Source: Cryptomeria japonica (taxonomy: Eukaryota; Streptophyta; Pinopsida; Cupressales; Cupressaceae). From it: a stretch of 64,000 nt of DNA. Positions 10,900 through 20,774 of this stretch are shown here, one piece after another (positions within the stretch are counted from its first letter, which is position 1; each line of letters starts with the position of its first letter). Where the stretch lies: NCBI RefSeq assembly GCF_030272615.1, contig NC_081415.1:372225009-372289008 (forward strand), given 5' to 3'. The notes under the pieces were generated by a model, which made no database searches, was not told where the DNA came from, and saw nothing but the letters and a program-made list of their open reading frames with translations. Made by a program: the position numbers and the translations under genes.

Positions 10900-13560
10900 T
10901 CCAAGATCTTTTTAGACCTATCAGCCTATGCATCTCTTTGTACAAGATCATCTCTAAGGTTTTGACATCTAGAATCTTGACTCTGCTCCCCTCTATCATT
11001 TCTCCCCAGCAAAGCAACTTTCTCCCTGGGAGACAAATTTTGGATTCAATAATAATGGTCCATGAAAATATTCACTCTCTCTCTAGTGCTAAAAAATAAG
11101 GCTTTCTTTTGAAGCTTGACTTATCTAAAGCCTATGATAGAGTTGACTGAGGATTTATGATGGATGTTCTTTCTATTTTTGGTTTCTGCTCTAGAAGTAT
11201 TTGTCTTATTATGCAATTGGTATCCTTTGCTTATTTTTCTATTTTAATCAATTTGTCTCCTTCCCGCATTTTCAAATCCTCAAGGGGTCTTAGACAAGGG
11301 GACCCTCTATCCCCAGTTCTTTTCATTATCATGGCGGAATGTTTGGGAAGATTTATTGGTAAACTTGTTGAGAAGGGAGAGTTTTGTGGGCTGAAACCTT
11401 TTTTGGCAGACCAAGTTTGCTCCCATCATTAATTTGTGGATGACTTTATTATTATGGGGAATGCTTCAGTGAAAGATTCTAGGAGCTTAAAGAAAGCTTT
11501 GGATAGTTATGGGACAGCTACCGATCAATTGATAAATTGGTCTAAAAGTTTTGTCTATTTCATCAGCACTCCAGAAAGAAGAAAGATAAAAATTAGTAAC
11601 ATTTTGGGATGCCAATTGGGGAATCTTCCTGCTTCCCATCTTTGGCTCCCTTTATGTCAAGTCCCACCTGATACTTTCTGAGGTGCTCTTGTGGATAAAT
11701 TTCATAGGAAGTTAGTTAGATGGAAAGGCTCACTACTCAACCAAGTTGGTAAGGCCCAACTTTTCAAATCTACTAATCAGAGTATTCCACTTTATGCCAT
11801 CAGCCTTTTAGAATTCCAACCAAGTTCGTGGAGGCTATTGAAAAAAATCAAAGAATTTTTTTGTGGGTAGGGGTTGAGGAAAAGAAGAGAATGAATCTAA
11901 TTGCGTGGGATAAGGTTTGTAAACCTATAAGAAAGGGAGGTCTCGGCCTTAGAAGAATCAGAGATATGAATGAGTCTCTCATGGCTGAGAAGATATGGAG
12001 AGGTTATAACACTCAAGGAGAATGGAAATTGATATGTGACAATAAGTATAAAAGACAATTCCCTACCCTTCAAAGTTTCCTCAATGTTGAAGATATCCCG
12101 ATTGGCTTGAACATCTAGAAAAATGTTACAAGATCTAGAGATCTAATTGCTAAAGGTGTGAAATGGAAGGTGGGGAAAGGTAATTTCATTAAATTCTAGG
12201 AAGACTCTTGGTTGCTTGACTCATCGTTGAGTGATAGCCCTGATTGGGGCAAATTTTAGGATCAATGTAAGGAAAAATATGGCACTATGGTGGGTGACTA
12301 CTGGAATGATGGACAATGGAAGGAATTATCCCCAGTTGATCCCTCTCTTGGTAATCTGAACAAAATTATGAATTCCATGGTGGTGGTGGATGATGATGAC
12401 CAACTAATCTCGAAACTTACAGCAAATGGTAAATTTTTTGTTGCCTCTCTCTATAATCAACAATTTTCTAATTTGGAGAGTCCTTGCTAGGCTAAGGCTT
12501 GGGCGAAAGGCTTAATTCCCAAAATTAATATTTTTTTCTAGACTGTCCTTCAAAATAAAATTTTGACTATTGATAACCTCAAAATTAGAGGATTTTGTAT
12601 GCCTAGTGTTTGTCTTCTTTGTATGCAAAATGAGGAAACTATTAACCACTTGTTCTTCCACTGTCCCTTCTCCGCTGACATCTGGGTTAGATGTCTAGAT
12701 TTCTTCAATATCAGTCGGGTCTTTCTGAAAACTGTCGAAGAGGTTTTTAATTCATGGCATCACCCCTCAAGGAATAAGTCTATAATTCTGTTATGGAGAT
12801 TGTCTTTACCTCATATTTGTTTGGGAATATGGAAAGAGAGAAATGAAAGAGTGTTCAGAGAGAAGGCATCTAAGGCTCCAATAATTTTAGAGAAAATCAA
12901 ACAAAATATAATGGAGAATATCAAAATCATGGGTGGAATAGCCAACCCTAAAGATCAGGATGATAATATTATTCTCAAGAATTGGAGATTAAAGGGAAGT
13001 GACATCTTTCAGGCTAATCCTAGAGAAGGTGTGAAATGGGAAAGCCCTCCTCATGGCTGGATGAAAATCAACTTCAATGGCGCTTCAAAGGGTAACCCTG
13101 GCAATGCAGGGTGTGGTGTGGTTTTAAGTGATGAATGGGGAAAATGAAAAACCATTAAATGTATCCCTATTGGAAATCAAACTAATCATGTTGCTAAGGC
13201 CATGGATGCTTATCATGGGATGGTTCTAGCAAAGGAAGCCAATTGTACCAGAGTATGGTGTGAAGGTGACTCTTTGAATATCATAAATTGTTTGAATAAG
13301 GTCTTCCCACCCTCTTGGTCTATAAACAATGCTATTAAAGCTAGGAAGGAAATAAGTGAAACCTTCGATATGTGTGTATTCACACATGTTCATAAGGAAG
13401 CTAACTCGTGTGCTGACTAGGCAGCCAACCTGCCCTGCCGATCTGAGAAAATCATTACCATTAATGGGGAGAGTAAACTTGCATGTGAGGCAAAATCCTT
13501 GTTTGAACTGGACCATATCCAGATGAGGAAACGTGGCATCATTATTCATAATTCCTAATA
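10900..13560 (+). pseudogene. LINE ORF2 remnant: reverse transcriptase and RNase H
   Basis: The RT enters at FRPISLCISLYKIISKVLT and continues with QQSNFLPGRQILDSI, LLKLDLSKAYDRVD, SRGLRQGDPLSPVLFI and FVDDFIIMGNA, the last being the F-V-D-D catalytic box at about 11427-11460. A zinc-knuckle-like Cys/His stretch CLLCMQNEETINHLFFHC (about 12613-12665) is followed by the RNase H start WMKINFNGASKGNPGNAGCG (about 13058-13115), MDAYHGMVLAKE, VWCEGDSLNIINC and HKEANSCAD. In-frame stops occur at several points. Endonuclease and ORF1 are absent because of 5' truncation. Confidence 0.88.
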
Positions 13561-13731
13561 CTTTTCCCCCATTTTTTGATGAAGGTTAACATCGGCGATA
13601 ATGAGTATTTATTTAATAGTCTTATCATATTAATAGGGCATGGATTTTGGGTTGTTTTTTAGAGCAATAATAAAAACCAGAGCGGAAATATTAGAGCAAA
13701 GATTAGGAATTCTAGTGAATTTGAGGGAAAA

Positions 13732-15363
13732 ATGGGAGGAAACAAAAAGAGGTTTGAACCAACCTCATGTTTGAATTGGAAGAAGAACAAAGAGGTTTGG
13801 GAGATTCTGCAAGAGGGGGGATTAAGTGTTTTCATGGAGAGGCTCTATGGTAAAGACCCAACAGTTACCAAGCATTTTATAAAGAATGGGAAGAATGACA
13901 AAGTTTTGGTGGGCACCCAGATGATGATGGTGGATGAAGATATCATTGCAGAAGCTACGGGGATGGTGAAAGATGGTATTAAGTTCTATAGAGATCGAAG
14001 TGTTTCTAATAAGGCAGCGGATAGATTTCCTATCACAAATGGAGAAAAGAAGAAAATGGTGAAGGTGGATAACTCCTACCACTCCCCCAAGCGTATCTGT
14101 AGGCCATGGAGGTTCATGTTGTTTGCTACCATAACCTACATTGATCTGGATGGAAGATTCACAAGGGCTTACGGGCACCATTTCGTGTTGCTCAACCACT
14201 TTTGCCATGGTGAAAAGGTAAGCCTGCCCTATTATTTAGCTTGTTCCATGGATCACACCATTAAAGAAATGCAGAAAGACCCTTAGGGGGACCATGCTCT
14301 TCATCAGGGTCTTATGGTTTTAATTTACAAATTGTTGAAAGGGAAATCCATAGAGAAACCAATTAGAGGTAAAAATACAAGGGATAATGACACAGAAAGT
14401 GAGTATAGTGGTTTCAACTTTGACTCGGTAACTAAAGGTGAGTCGGAGGATCTCAGCAAAAAGGGGAGGAATAAGGGGAAAAGAAAGAGGATTGTTGTTG
14501 ATTCTGATCTCTTGGACTCCGAGGATGAGTCCTTTGAGGAGAAATTTGTCAAAAGTAAGAAAGGAAAGGGAATGGGAAAACAAACCCAGAGGAACAAGAA
14601 TACCAGTATGGGAGTTAACAAGGCAAAAAAACAAATTTTGTTATCTTCTGATGAGGATGCAGAGGAGGAGAAAAATGACAATATGAAGGGTAAGGAGGAG
14701 GATGAGATTCCGGATGTGGGTCGTGGTGAGGACATGAGTACTCAAGGATTGCAGAATGAGGGCCAAGAGAATAAAAGGGGAAATCCTAGTGACTGTCATG
14801 GAGATAATGATAGTATTAAGGGATTTTGTGGTACTATTAGCAAAATTGTGAAAGATTTTGGCAACCTGAAGAATGATATTAATGTTATAAAAAATGCTAC
14901 GATAGGCGAGAAGCCTCTTTTTGAAAATGTTAAAGAATTAGTGGTTGTGATCAACAATGTTGAAGCTATTAAGGCCATGGTAGGTAAAATCATTAAAACA
15001 GAAAAGAAGGTTAAGGAAATGGAAGGGAATAGAGAGGTGAACGGGCTGGAAACTACCATGAACAACCTGGTCAATAGAGTTGACAAGATGGAATTAATTG
15101 TGAAGAGGACTACTGAATAGAATTTCCAAATTCTTAAGGCCTCTGTGGATAATATGAATATTCTGATTAACAGATTTGATAACATTAAAGACAAGGAGGG
15201 AGACAAGGACTAGATGGAGAAAAAAGGTCATGAGAAGAGAACTAGGGCCAATACCAGGAATTAGGGTGATATCAAGGGATGAGAGTTGGATGAATTGAAG
15301 ACCTCTGCGGACAACATGAAGTAGATGGTGGTTCATGCAGAAGATATTATGAAAAATATTTAG
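13732..15363 (+). pseudogene. Unrecognised coiled-coil-rich reading frame inside the LINE, downstream of RNase H
   Basis: One frame runs from ATG 13732 to the stop at 15361, broken by TAG at 14284, TAG at 15118, TAG near 15212 and 15262, one TGA and a TAG near 15321. Residues 1-185 form a globular-looking domain (FMERLYGKDPTVTKHF, EATGMVKDGIKFYRDRSV, LDGRFTRAYGHHFVLLNHFC). Residues about 195-330 are charged and low-complexity (SDLLDSEDESFEEKF, KKQILLSSDEDAEEE). The rest is heptad-like and probably coiled coil (NNVEAIKAMVGKI, VNRVDKMELIVKR). I do not recognise the family. It sits within the LINE's TSDs, so it was either a third ORF of this LINE lineage, a capture, or an older insertion. Most stops are explained by CAG to TAG changes, so the frame was probably coding not long ago. 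Confidence 0.65.
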
Positions 15364-15991
15364 TTGTCTCGGTCTCTATCTTTGTCTTTGTCTTTTTGTT
15401 GTCCTTTTGCTATCCTTTTGATGTCTTTGAGCAGCTCTATGTGTTTTGAGTTCCCTTTTTATTTTGGATGGGAACTATTTTTTGTTTGGGTGATCAAGCA
15501 CGGTATTTTTCTGCTTTAATGCTTTTTCTTTTTCCTAATATGTAAAAAGGTTCGGGTTCCTTTCAAAAACTTTTTTACTTAATCAAAATAATGCTCAAAT
15601 GATATGATAGAATGGATATTCCTATAGTAACAAGCCCCTCTTTGGCATGTGTCCCTCACCATTAGCACATCCATAATGTCATAATGCCCAATTTCAACCC
15701 CACTTCATATCATCCAATCCTCATATCTTGAATCCAATCACCATAATCACATCATGGAGCACAATCGAGTACTCGTCGCGTCAATGAGCACACATCTGAA
15801 CATGGGATAATCAAATCAAAGATTTCTAAATAGAGTTTGCATATTATTTGGTTTTTAATGTCTTTTATGATTTATTCATGTCTTTCTAGCATCCTAATCT
15901 CGAGGTGTTTGAGCTAATTGTCTTTGCTTGATTGTCTTCATAGGTATTTCAATCTCTCATATTCAAGTGCACTTTTCCCTTACACATTATT

Positions 15992-16010
15992 TGGCACGCC
16001 TGGTGGGACC
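15992..16010 (+). promoter_or_regulatory. Primer-binding site of truncated gypsy element
   Basis: TGGCACGCCTGGTGGGACC starts 5 nt after the LTR end TACACA (15986). The same site recurs as TGGCATAGCTGGTGGGACC at 18034 and, on the minus strand, TGGCACACCCGGTGGGAC at 50935-50952, always next to an LTR end. I could not assign the tRNA from memory. Confidence 0.75.
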
Positions 16011-16044
16011 CACTTCATGGGTTCATTTAATTCTATTTTCAAGT

Positions 16045-16565
16045 TGCCATTTTTAGCAGGTTTCTATTTTTAGCAGGTTTCCATTTTTAGCAGGTTTCTA
16101 TTTTTAGAAGGTTTCCATTTTAGCAAGTTGCCATTTTTAGTAGGTTTCTAAATTTGTTATGTTTCTATTTTTAGAAGGTTTCTATTTTTAGTAAGTTGCC
16201 ATTTTTAGTAGGTTGTCATTTTTAGCAAGTTTCTAAATATGGCAAGTTTTATTTTTAGCAGGTTTTCATTTTTAGCAGGTTGCCATTTTTAACAGGTTTC
16301 TAAATCTGGTAGGTTTTTAGCAAGTTTCTAAATCTAGTGGATTTCAATTTTTAGTAGGTTTCTATTTTTAGCAGGTTTCTATTTTTATCAAGTTTTTGTT
16401 TCTAGCAGGTTGCCATTTTTACAAGCTTCTAAATCTGGTAGGTTTCCATTTTTGGCATATTTTTTTAATTTTAGCATGTTTCTATTTTGAGCAAGTTGTC
16501 ATTTTTAGCAGGTTTCTAAATCTGGCAGTTTTCCATTTCTGGCAGGTTTCTAATTTTAGAAAATT
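16045..16565 (+). repeat. 17-bp minisatellite in gypsy leader (copy 1)
   Basis: About 30 degenerate units of GGTTTCTATTTTTAGCA. Three unit types recur: GGTTTC(T/C)ATTTTTAGCA, GGTTGCCATTTTTAGCA and GGTTTCTAAATCTGGTA. It lies directly downstream of the PBS. Confidence 0.9.
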
Positions 16566-16937
16566 CCAAAAAAAATTAAAAAATCAAAAAATTCCAAAAA
16601 AAAAATTGATATTGTAATTTTAATTTTTGCTACTAATGGTTTATCTGCAACATGTGGCAAGGATAACAAAGACATTTTGATCACCCAAAGACTTACTTTG
16701 AATCATTTGTCTTCCGTGTTTGGTACACTTGTGCACTTGTAGGGTGGACCGACAGTTACACCTATTATCCTCTCCCCTCACCTTTGTGGAACTTGGGTGA
16801 ACAGAAAGGTGGTTAACAATGCCCGTTTTTATCTTTATTAATGAATCACCTCTTGGGGGCCTCATCACCTCAAGGGAGTGTTTCAAAACAAGGGCACGTT
16901 GAGGATAGCATCTCTCTTAGTGCAACCTCGATTGGTG

Positions 16938-17094
16938 TTTTTTGGGCCACTAAGAAAATTGGAAGAGCTCAAAATTTATGAGTGTCCATTGTTGATGAGG
17001 TTGCCAGCTTCTTTAGGAAACTTGTCCAACCTTGCCACTCTTGAACTTGAAAATTGTGCAAATTTGTATGAGATACCGAGTTTGGCAATATTAG
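16938..17094 (+). pseudogene. NLR resistance gene, LRR exon fragment (5' part of the split)
   Basis: Encodes plant NLR-type leucine-rich repeats: PLRKLEELKIYECPLLMRLP, SLGNLSNLATLELENC and NLYEIPSLAIL. In a living gene this region would form the ligand- or effector-sensing surface of a cytoplasmic immune receptor. The fragment has no upstream TIR/CC or NB-ARC here, because it is fused at about 16942 to a gypsy leader. It is cut at 17094 by a gypsy LTR, and the frame resumes at 30957 after the ATTAG target-site duplication: codon base 1 is G17094 and bases 2-3 are TT at 30957-30958. No stop occurs within the fragment. Confidence 0.85.
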
Positions 17095-18028
17095 TGTAGA
17101 CACCTAAATTTGACTAATCAATTTAATCAAATTTATTTCCCTTAGCTAATTGAATTAATTAATCTAACTAATTAGTCCCCCTTTCCAATCCTTTGAATTA
17201 ATCAATCTAATTAATCAATCCCCCTTCCCAATACTTTGAATTAATTAATCTCATTAATTAATCCCCCTTCTCAATTCTTTGAATTAATTAATCCAATTAA
17301 TTAATCCTCCTTTCCAAATCCCTTGAACTAATTAATCTCATTAATTAATTCTCCCCTTCCATTTCCATAAAATTGACTAATTAATTAATACTCCCCTTCC
17401 ATTTTCATAAACTAATTAATCCAATTAATTAATTCCCTCCACTTCCCTTTTTATTTGAATTATTTAAATTCAAATATCCTATTTAGGACAAATGGCTCCT
17501 AAATTTTAACCACCTAAATCTCCTCCTAACCAACCCCTAACTAACCTTATCCTATCCTATCCTAACCTCCCCTCACATGTGTGTGCACACACATAATTCC
17601 CTAGTTTCCTTATTTTTAGGAAATTGATCCTATTTTGGGGTGGCCTCCTCCCAAAATGGAGAGGACACATGTCAAGCCCCTCTTTGGCATGTGTCCCTCA
17701 CCATTAGCACATCCATAATGTCATGATGCCCAATTTCAACCCCACTTCATATCATCCAATCCTCATATCTTGAATCCAATCACCATAATCACATCATGAA
17801 GCACAATCGAGTACTCGTCGCATCAATGAGCACACATTTGAACCTGGGATAATCAAATCAAAGATCTCTAAATAGAGTTTGCATATTATTTGGTTTTTAA
17901 CATCTTTTATGATTTATTCATGTCTTTCTAGCATCCTAATCTCGAGGTGTTTGAGCTAATTGTGTTTGCTTGATTGTCTTCATAGGTATTTCAATCTCTC
18001 ATATTCAAGTGCAATTTTCCCTCACACA
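17095..18028 (+). repeat. 5' LTR of the 17095-30951 gypsy element
   Basis: 934 bp, TGTAGACACC...CACACA. The U3 part is packed with TTAATTAATT words in a roughly 50-bp pattern. Relative to the 3' LTR it lacks a block around the GGACAAGTGTTGCC sequence (30500-30620), so a deletion separates the two. Confidence 0.92.
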
Positions 18029-18033
18029 TTATT

Positions 18034-18052
18034 TGGCATAGCTGGTGGGACC
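18034..18052 (+). promoter_or_regulatory. Primer-binding site of the 17095-30951 element
   Basis: TGGCATAGCTGGTGGGACC, 5 nt downstream of the LTR end, is a mutated version of the TGGCACGCCTGGTGGGACC site at 15992. Confidence 0.75.
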
Positions 18053-18079
18053 CACTTCATGGGTTCATTTAATTCTATT

Positions 18080-18685
18080 TGCAGGTTGCCATTTTTAGTA
18101 GGTTTCTAAATCTAATAGGTTTCTATTTTAGCAGGTTTCCATTTTTACCGAGTTTCTTTTTTTAGAAGGTTTCCATTTTTAGCAAGTTGTCATTTTTAGT
18201 AGGTTTCTATTTTTAGAAGGTTTCTAGTTTTAGCATGTTGCCATTTTTAGTAGGTTGTCATTTTTAGCAAGTTTCTAAATCTAGCAAGTTTTATTTTTAG
18301 CAAGTTTTCATTTTTAGCAGGTTTTCATTTTTAGCAGGTTGCCATTTTTAGCAGGTTTCTAAATCTGGTAGGTTTCTATTTTTAGCAAGTTTCTTATTTT
18401 AGCAGGTTGCCATTTATAGCAAATTTCTAAATCTAGCGGATTTCTATTTTTTAGCAGGTTTCTATTTTTAGCAGGTTGTTATTTTTAGCATGTTTCTATT
18501 TTTATCAAGTTTTTGTTTTTAGCAGGTTGCCATTTTTAACAAGTTTCTAAATCTAGTAGGTTTCCATTTTTGGCAAGATTTTTAATTTTAGCATGTTTCT
18601 ATTTTGAGAAGGTTGCCATTTTTAGCAGGTTTCTAAATCTGGCAATTTTCCATTTCTAGCAGGTTTCTAATTTTAGAAAATTCCA
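18080..18685 (+). repeat. 17-bp minisatellite in gypsy leader (copy 2)
   Basis: About 35 units of the same GGTTTCTATTTTTAGCA family as 16045-16565, with the same three unit types, again directly after the PBS. The unit order differs between the copies, so the array has rearranged. Confidence 0.9.
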
Positions 18686-20774
18686 AAAAAAACTAAACTG
18701 ATATTGTAATTTTAGTTTTTGCTACTAATGGTTTATCTGCAACACGTGGCAAGGATAACAGAGACATTTTGATCAGCCAAAGACTTACTTTGAATCATTT
18801 GTCTTCCGTGTTTGGCACACTTGTGCACTTGTAGGGTGGACCGACAGTTACACCTATTATCCTCTCCCCTCACCTTTGTGGAACTTGGGTGAATAGAAAG
18901 GTAGTTAACAATGCCCGTTTTTATCTTTATTAGTGAATCGCCTCTTTGGGGCCTCATCACCTCAAGGGAGTGTTTCAAAACAAGGGCACATTGAGGATAG
19001 CATCTCTCTTAGCGCAACCTTGAGCAGTGTTTTCTGAGCTACTATACAAATACTTGGTCAAACGACCGGAGTGCTGAGGGAACTCATCATATGTGGAGGC
19101 CTTCTCTGTATGGATAAGCTCAATTAGCACCTTAATTGGCTTGCTTCGCGAATTTGTCGTTGGACTGGACCTGTCAAAAAATTACTACAAACCAATGTTT
19201 TAGTGGCCCCAATACTTCTACTTGTTGGCTCAAGCATAGTGATACGCACATGCTAAAGATACCCCTAATGTACCCCCAATCGGAGATAGAAAACTTCTCT
19301 AGATCCTCGGATCTCCAGAAATTTGAAGCTTGGCATGCCCAAGAAGTGTGTGCTAAGGGTGGAGCCAGTGCTGCCAAGCTTCCATCTATTCCATTGGATG
19401 TGGTATTTTATGGTTAGGGGATTCAACAAGTATCATCTTTGACTATCCAAGGAAGTGCATATCTGCTTTTCATTATCATACTTCAATGTTTTCCGTTTTT
19501 CATGTTGAAATGATCTTTGTCAAATATTAAAACGTCAAACAATCTCACGTCACTAGGTCCTAGTTTGGTCTTGTCCTTCAACACTTGTGCTTTTTTGATC
19601 TACTGATTTCACGTCAATTGTCTCGTTACGCTGTCAAAATTTACCTAGGTCAAGTGTTAGTTTATCTTGGTGGTCCTCATTTCAAAATTTACATCATTAT
19701 TATCATCCGTTAGGGTTTATGACTTACATATTTAAATTCATCGTCTTAGTTTGTCATCATACCCTTTTCTCATCATTCGAAAATTGCATTGTTATTATCA
19801 TCCTCTAAGGTCTTTTGACTTGCATAAATCAAACCTTTATAATTGCAATCACTAAGTCATTACCTTGTCACCAGTTTTCAAAATTTGCATCATCATTATC
19901 GCTTATTGAGGTTATTGACTTGCATAAATCAAAATTTCATCATCGCATTTGCTAAGTCATCTCCTTTGTCATCATTTCAAATCTTGCATCGTTACTATCA
20001 TCTACTAAGTTTTTTTTTACTCGCGTAATCAAACTTTATCATCTCAATTTGGAGTCATAACTTTAGTCCCTCTCTTTGATCAAACATTACTAATCAAATC
20101 TTGGTCGTCATTCCTAGCTTGCGTCATCATCATAGTCATTTTAAATATCTACATTCTCAATCATCATCAATATTTTCACTTAAGTTAGGGATTAGATCTT
20201 TTCATCCAAGTTCGAACCCTTTATTTGATCAATTGCACCACTGATTGTATTACATCGCTTCAATCAAATCAAACCTTCTTGGCTAGTAAATAATTTAGTA
20301 TTACAATTTAGTTCATCAATCAGTCCTATTAGTTTAATCAACTCAGACAAATCAATCCTTATTCATTCCCATATTTTCAAATCACAATAGTCTACATCTT
20401 TTTTGCGACAAAATCATCATTAACTCTTTGACTCTTTCATGTCTAGAGTTGCATCTTTATTTGATTGTGGTCTTATCAGATCGAGCCAAAGGTTCAATTC
20501 ACTTTGGTATATTTTTGCATTTCTTGAGTGTATCCTCTTGAGTAACATTTAGTATCACACTACTTTAATTAGACATCCTCCAATTATGATTTGAGCATTT
20601 GGTTCCTTAATTGCTTTGTCTTTGAATCAGTCATTGCATTCATATTGAGTGTTTTTCTCATCAATATTGATCAAATCGAACTCATTTATCAAAATCCTTG
20701 AATTTAGTTTCACATTCCCATCATCTTATCTTGCATTCATGCCCATTATCACTTGATCCCACTCTCGATGAGCT
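18686..20774 (+). other. Gypsy leader between minisatellite and gag
   Basis: 18690-18990 parallels the truncated copy at 16610-16942. An 81-codon minus-strand frame is conserved in both copies (16641-16886 and 18733-18978) but looks like a by-product of a conserved leader. 19136-19417 is an open frame with no recognisable domain. 19660-20060 contains about four degenerate units of roughly 100 bp sharing 'gacttgcataaatcaaa' and 'cactaagtcat'. The leader ends at the gag ATG at 20775. Confidence 0.55.

Larger units (their letters stand above)
10890..15589 (+). mobile_element. 5'-truncated L1-type LINE with 14-bp TSD
   Basis: The element is bounded by AATGCTCAAATGAT at 10876-10889 and again at 15590-15603, a target-site duplication of LINE size. 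It begins abruptly inside RT, as expected from 5' truncation, and ends in the AT-rich tail ACTTAATCAAAAT. Contents in order: reverse transcriptase, LINE RNase H, then an unrelated coiled-coil-rich reading frame (13732-15363), then a 3' UTR. Stops and frameshifts show that it is dead. Confidence 0.88.
15632..16942 (+). mobile_element. Truncated gypsy element: LTR 3' part, PBS and leader
   Basis: 15632-15986 matches the last 360 bp of the LTR at 17095-18028 (shared: GCATGTGTCCCTCACCATTA, GAGGTGTTTGAGCTAATTG). It is followed by a PBS-like site, a 17-bp minisatellite and a unique leader (16600-16942) that parallels 18690-18990. It begins without an LTR start and ends without gag. At 16942 it passes into NLR coding sequence. 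Both ends are therefore rearrangement junctions, not insertion ends. Confidence 0.8.

Noticed and set aside
14320-15336. Open frames on the minus strand opposite the LINE extra frame
   Set aside because: They shadow a biased acidic/lysine-rich plus-strand frame and resemble no known protein.
16022-16560. Minisatellite as centromeric satellite
   Set aside because: It is limited to the leader right after a PBS in both copies, so it is part of the retrotransposon.
16641-16886. 81-codon minus-strand frame conserved at 18733-18978
   Set aside because: It is antisense to a leader that is duplicated as DNA; conservation follows from copy relationship and no domain is seen.
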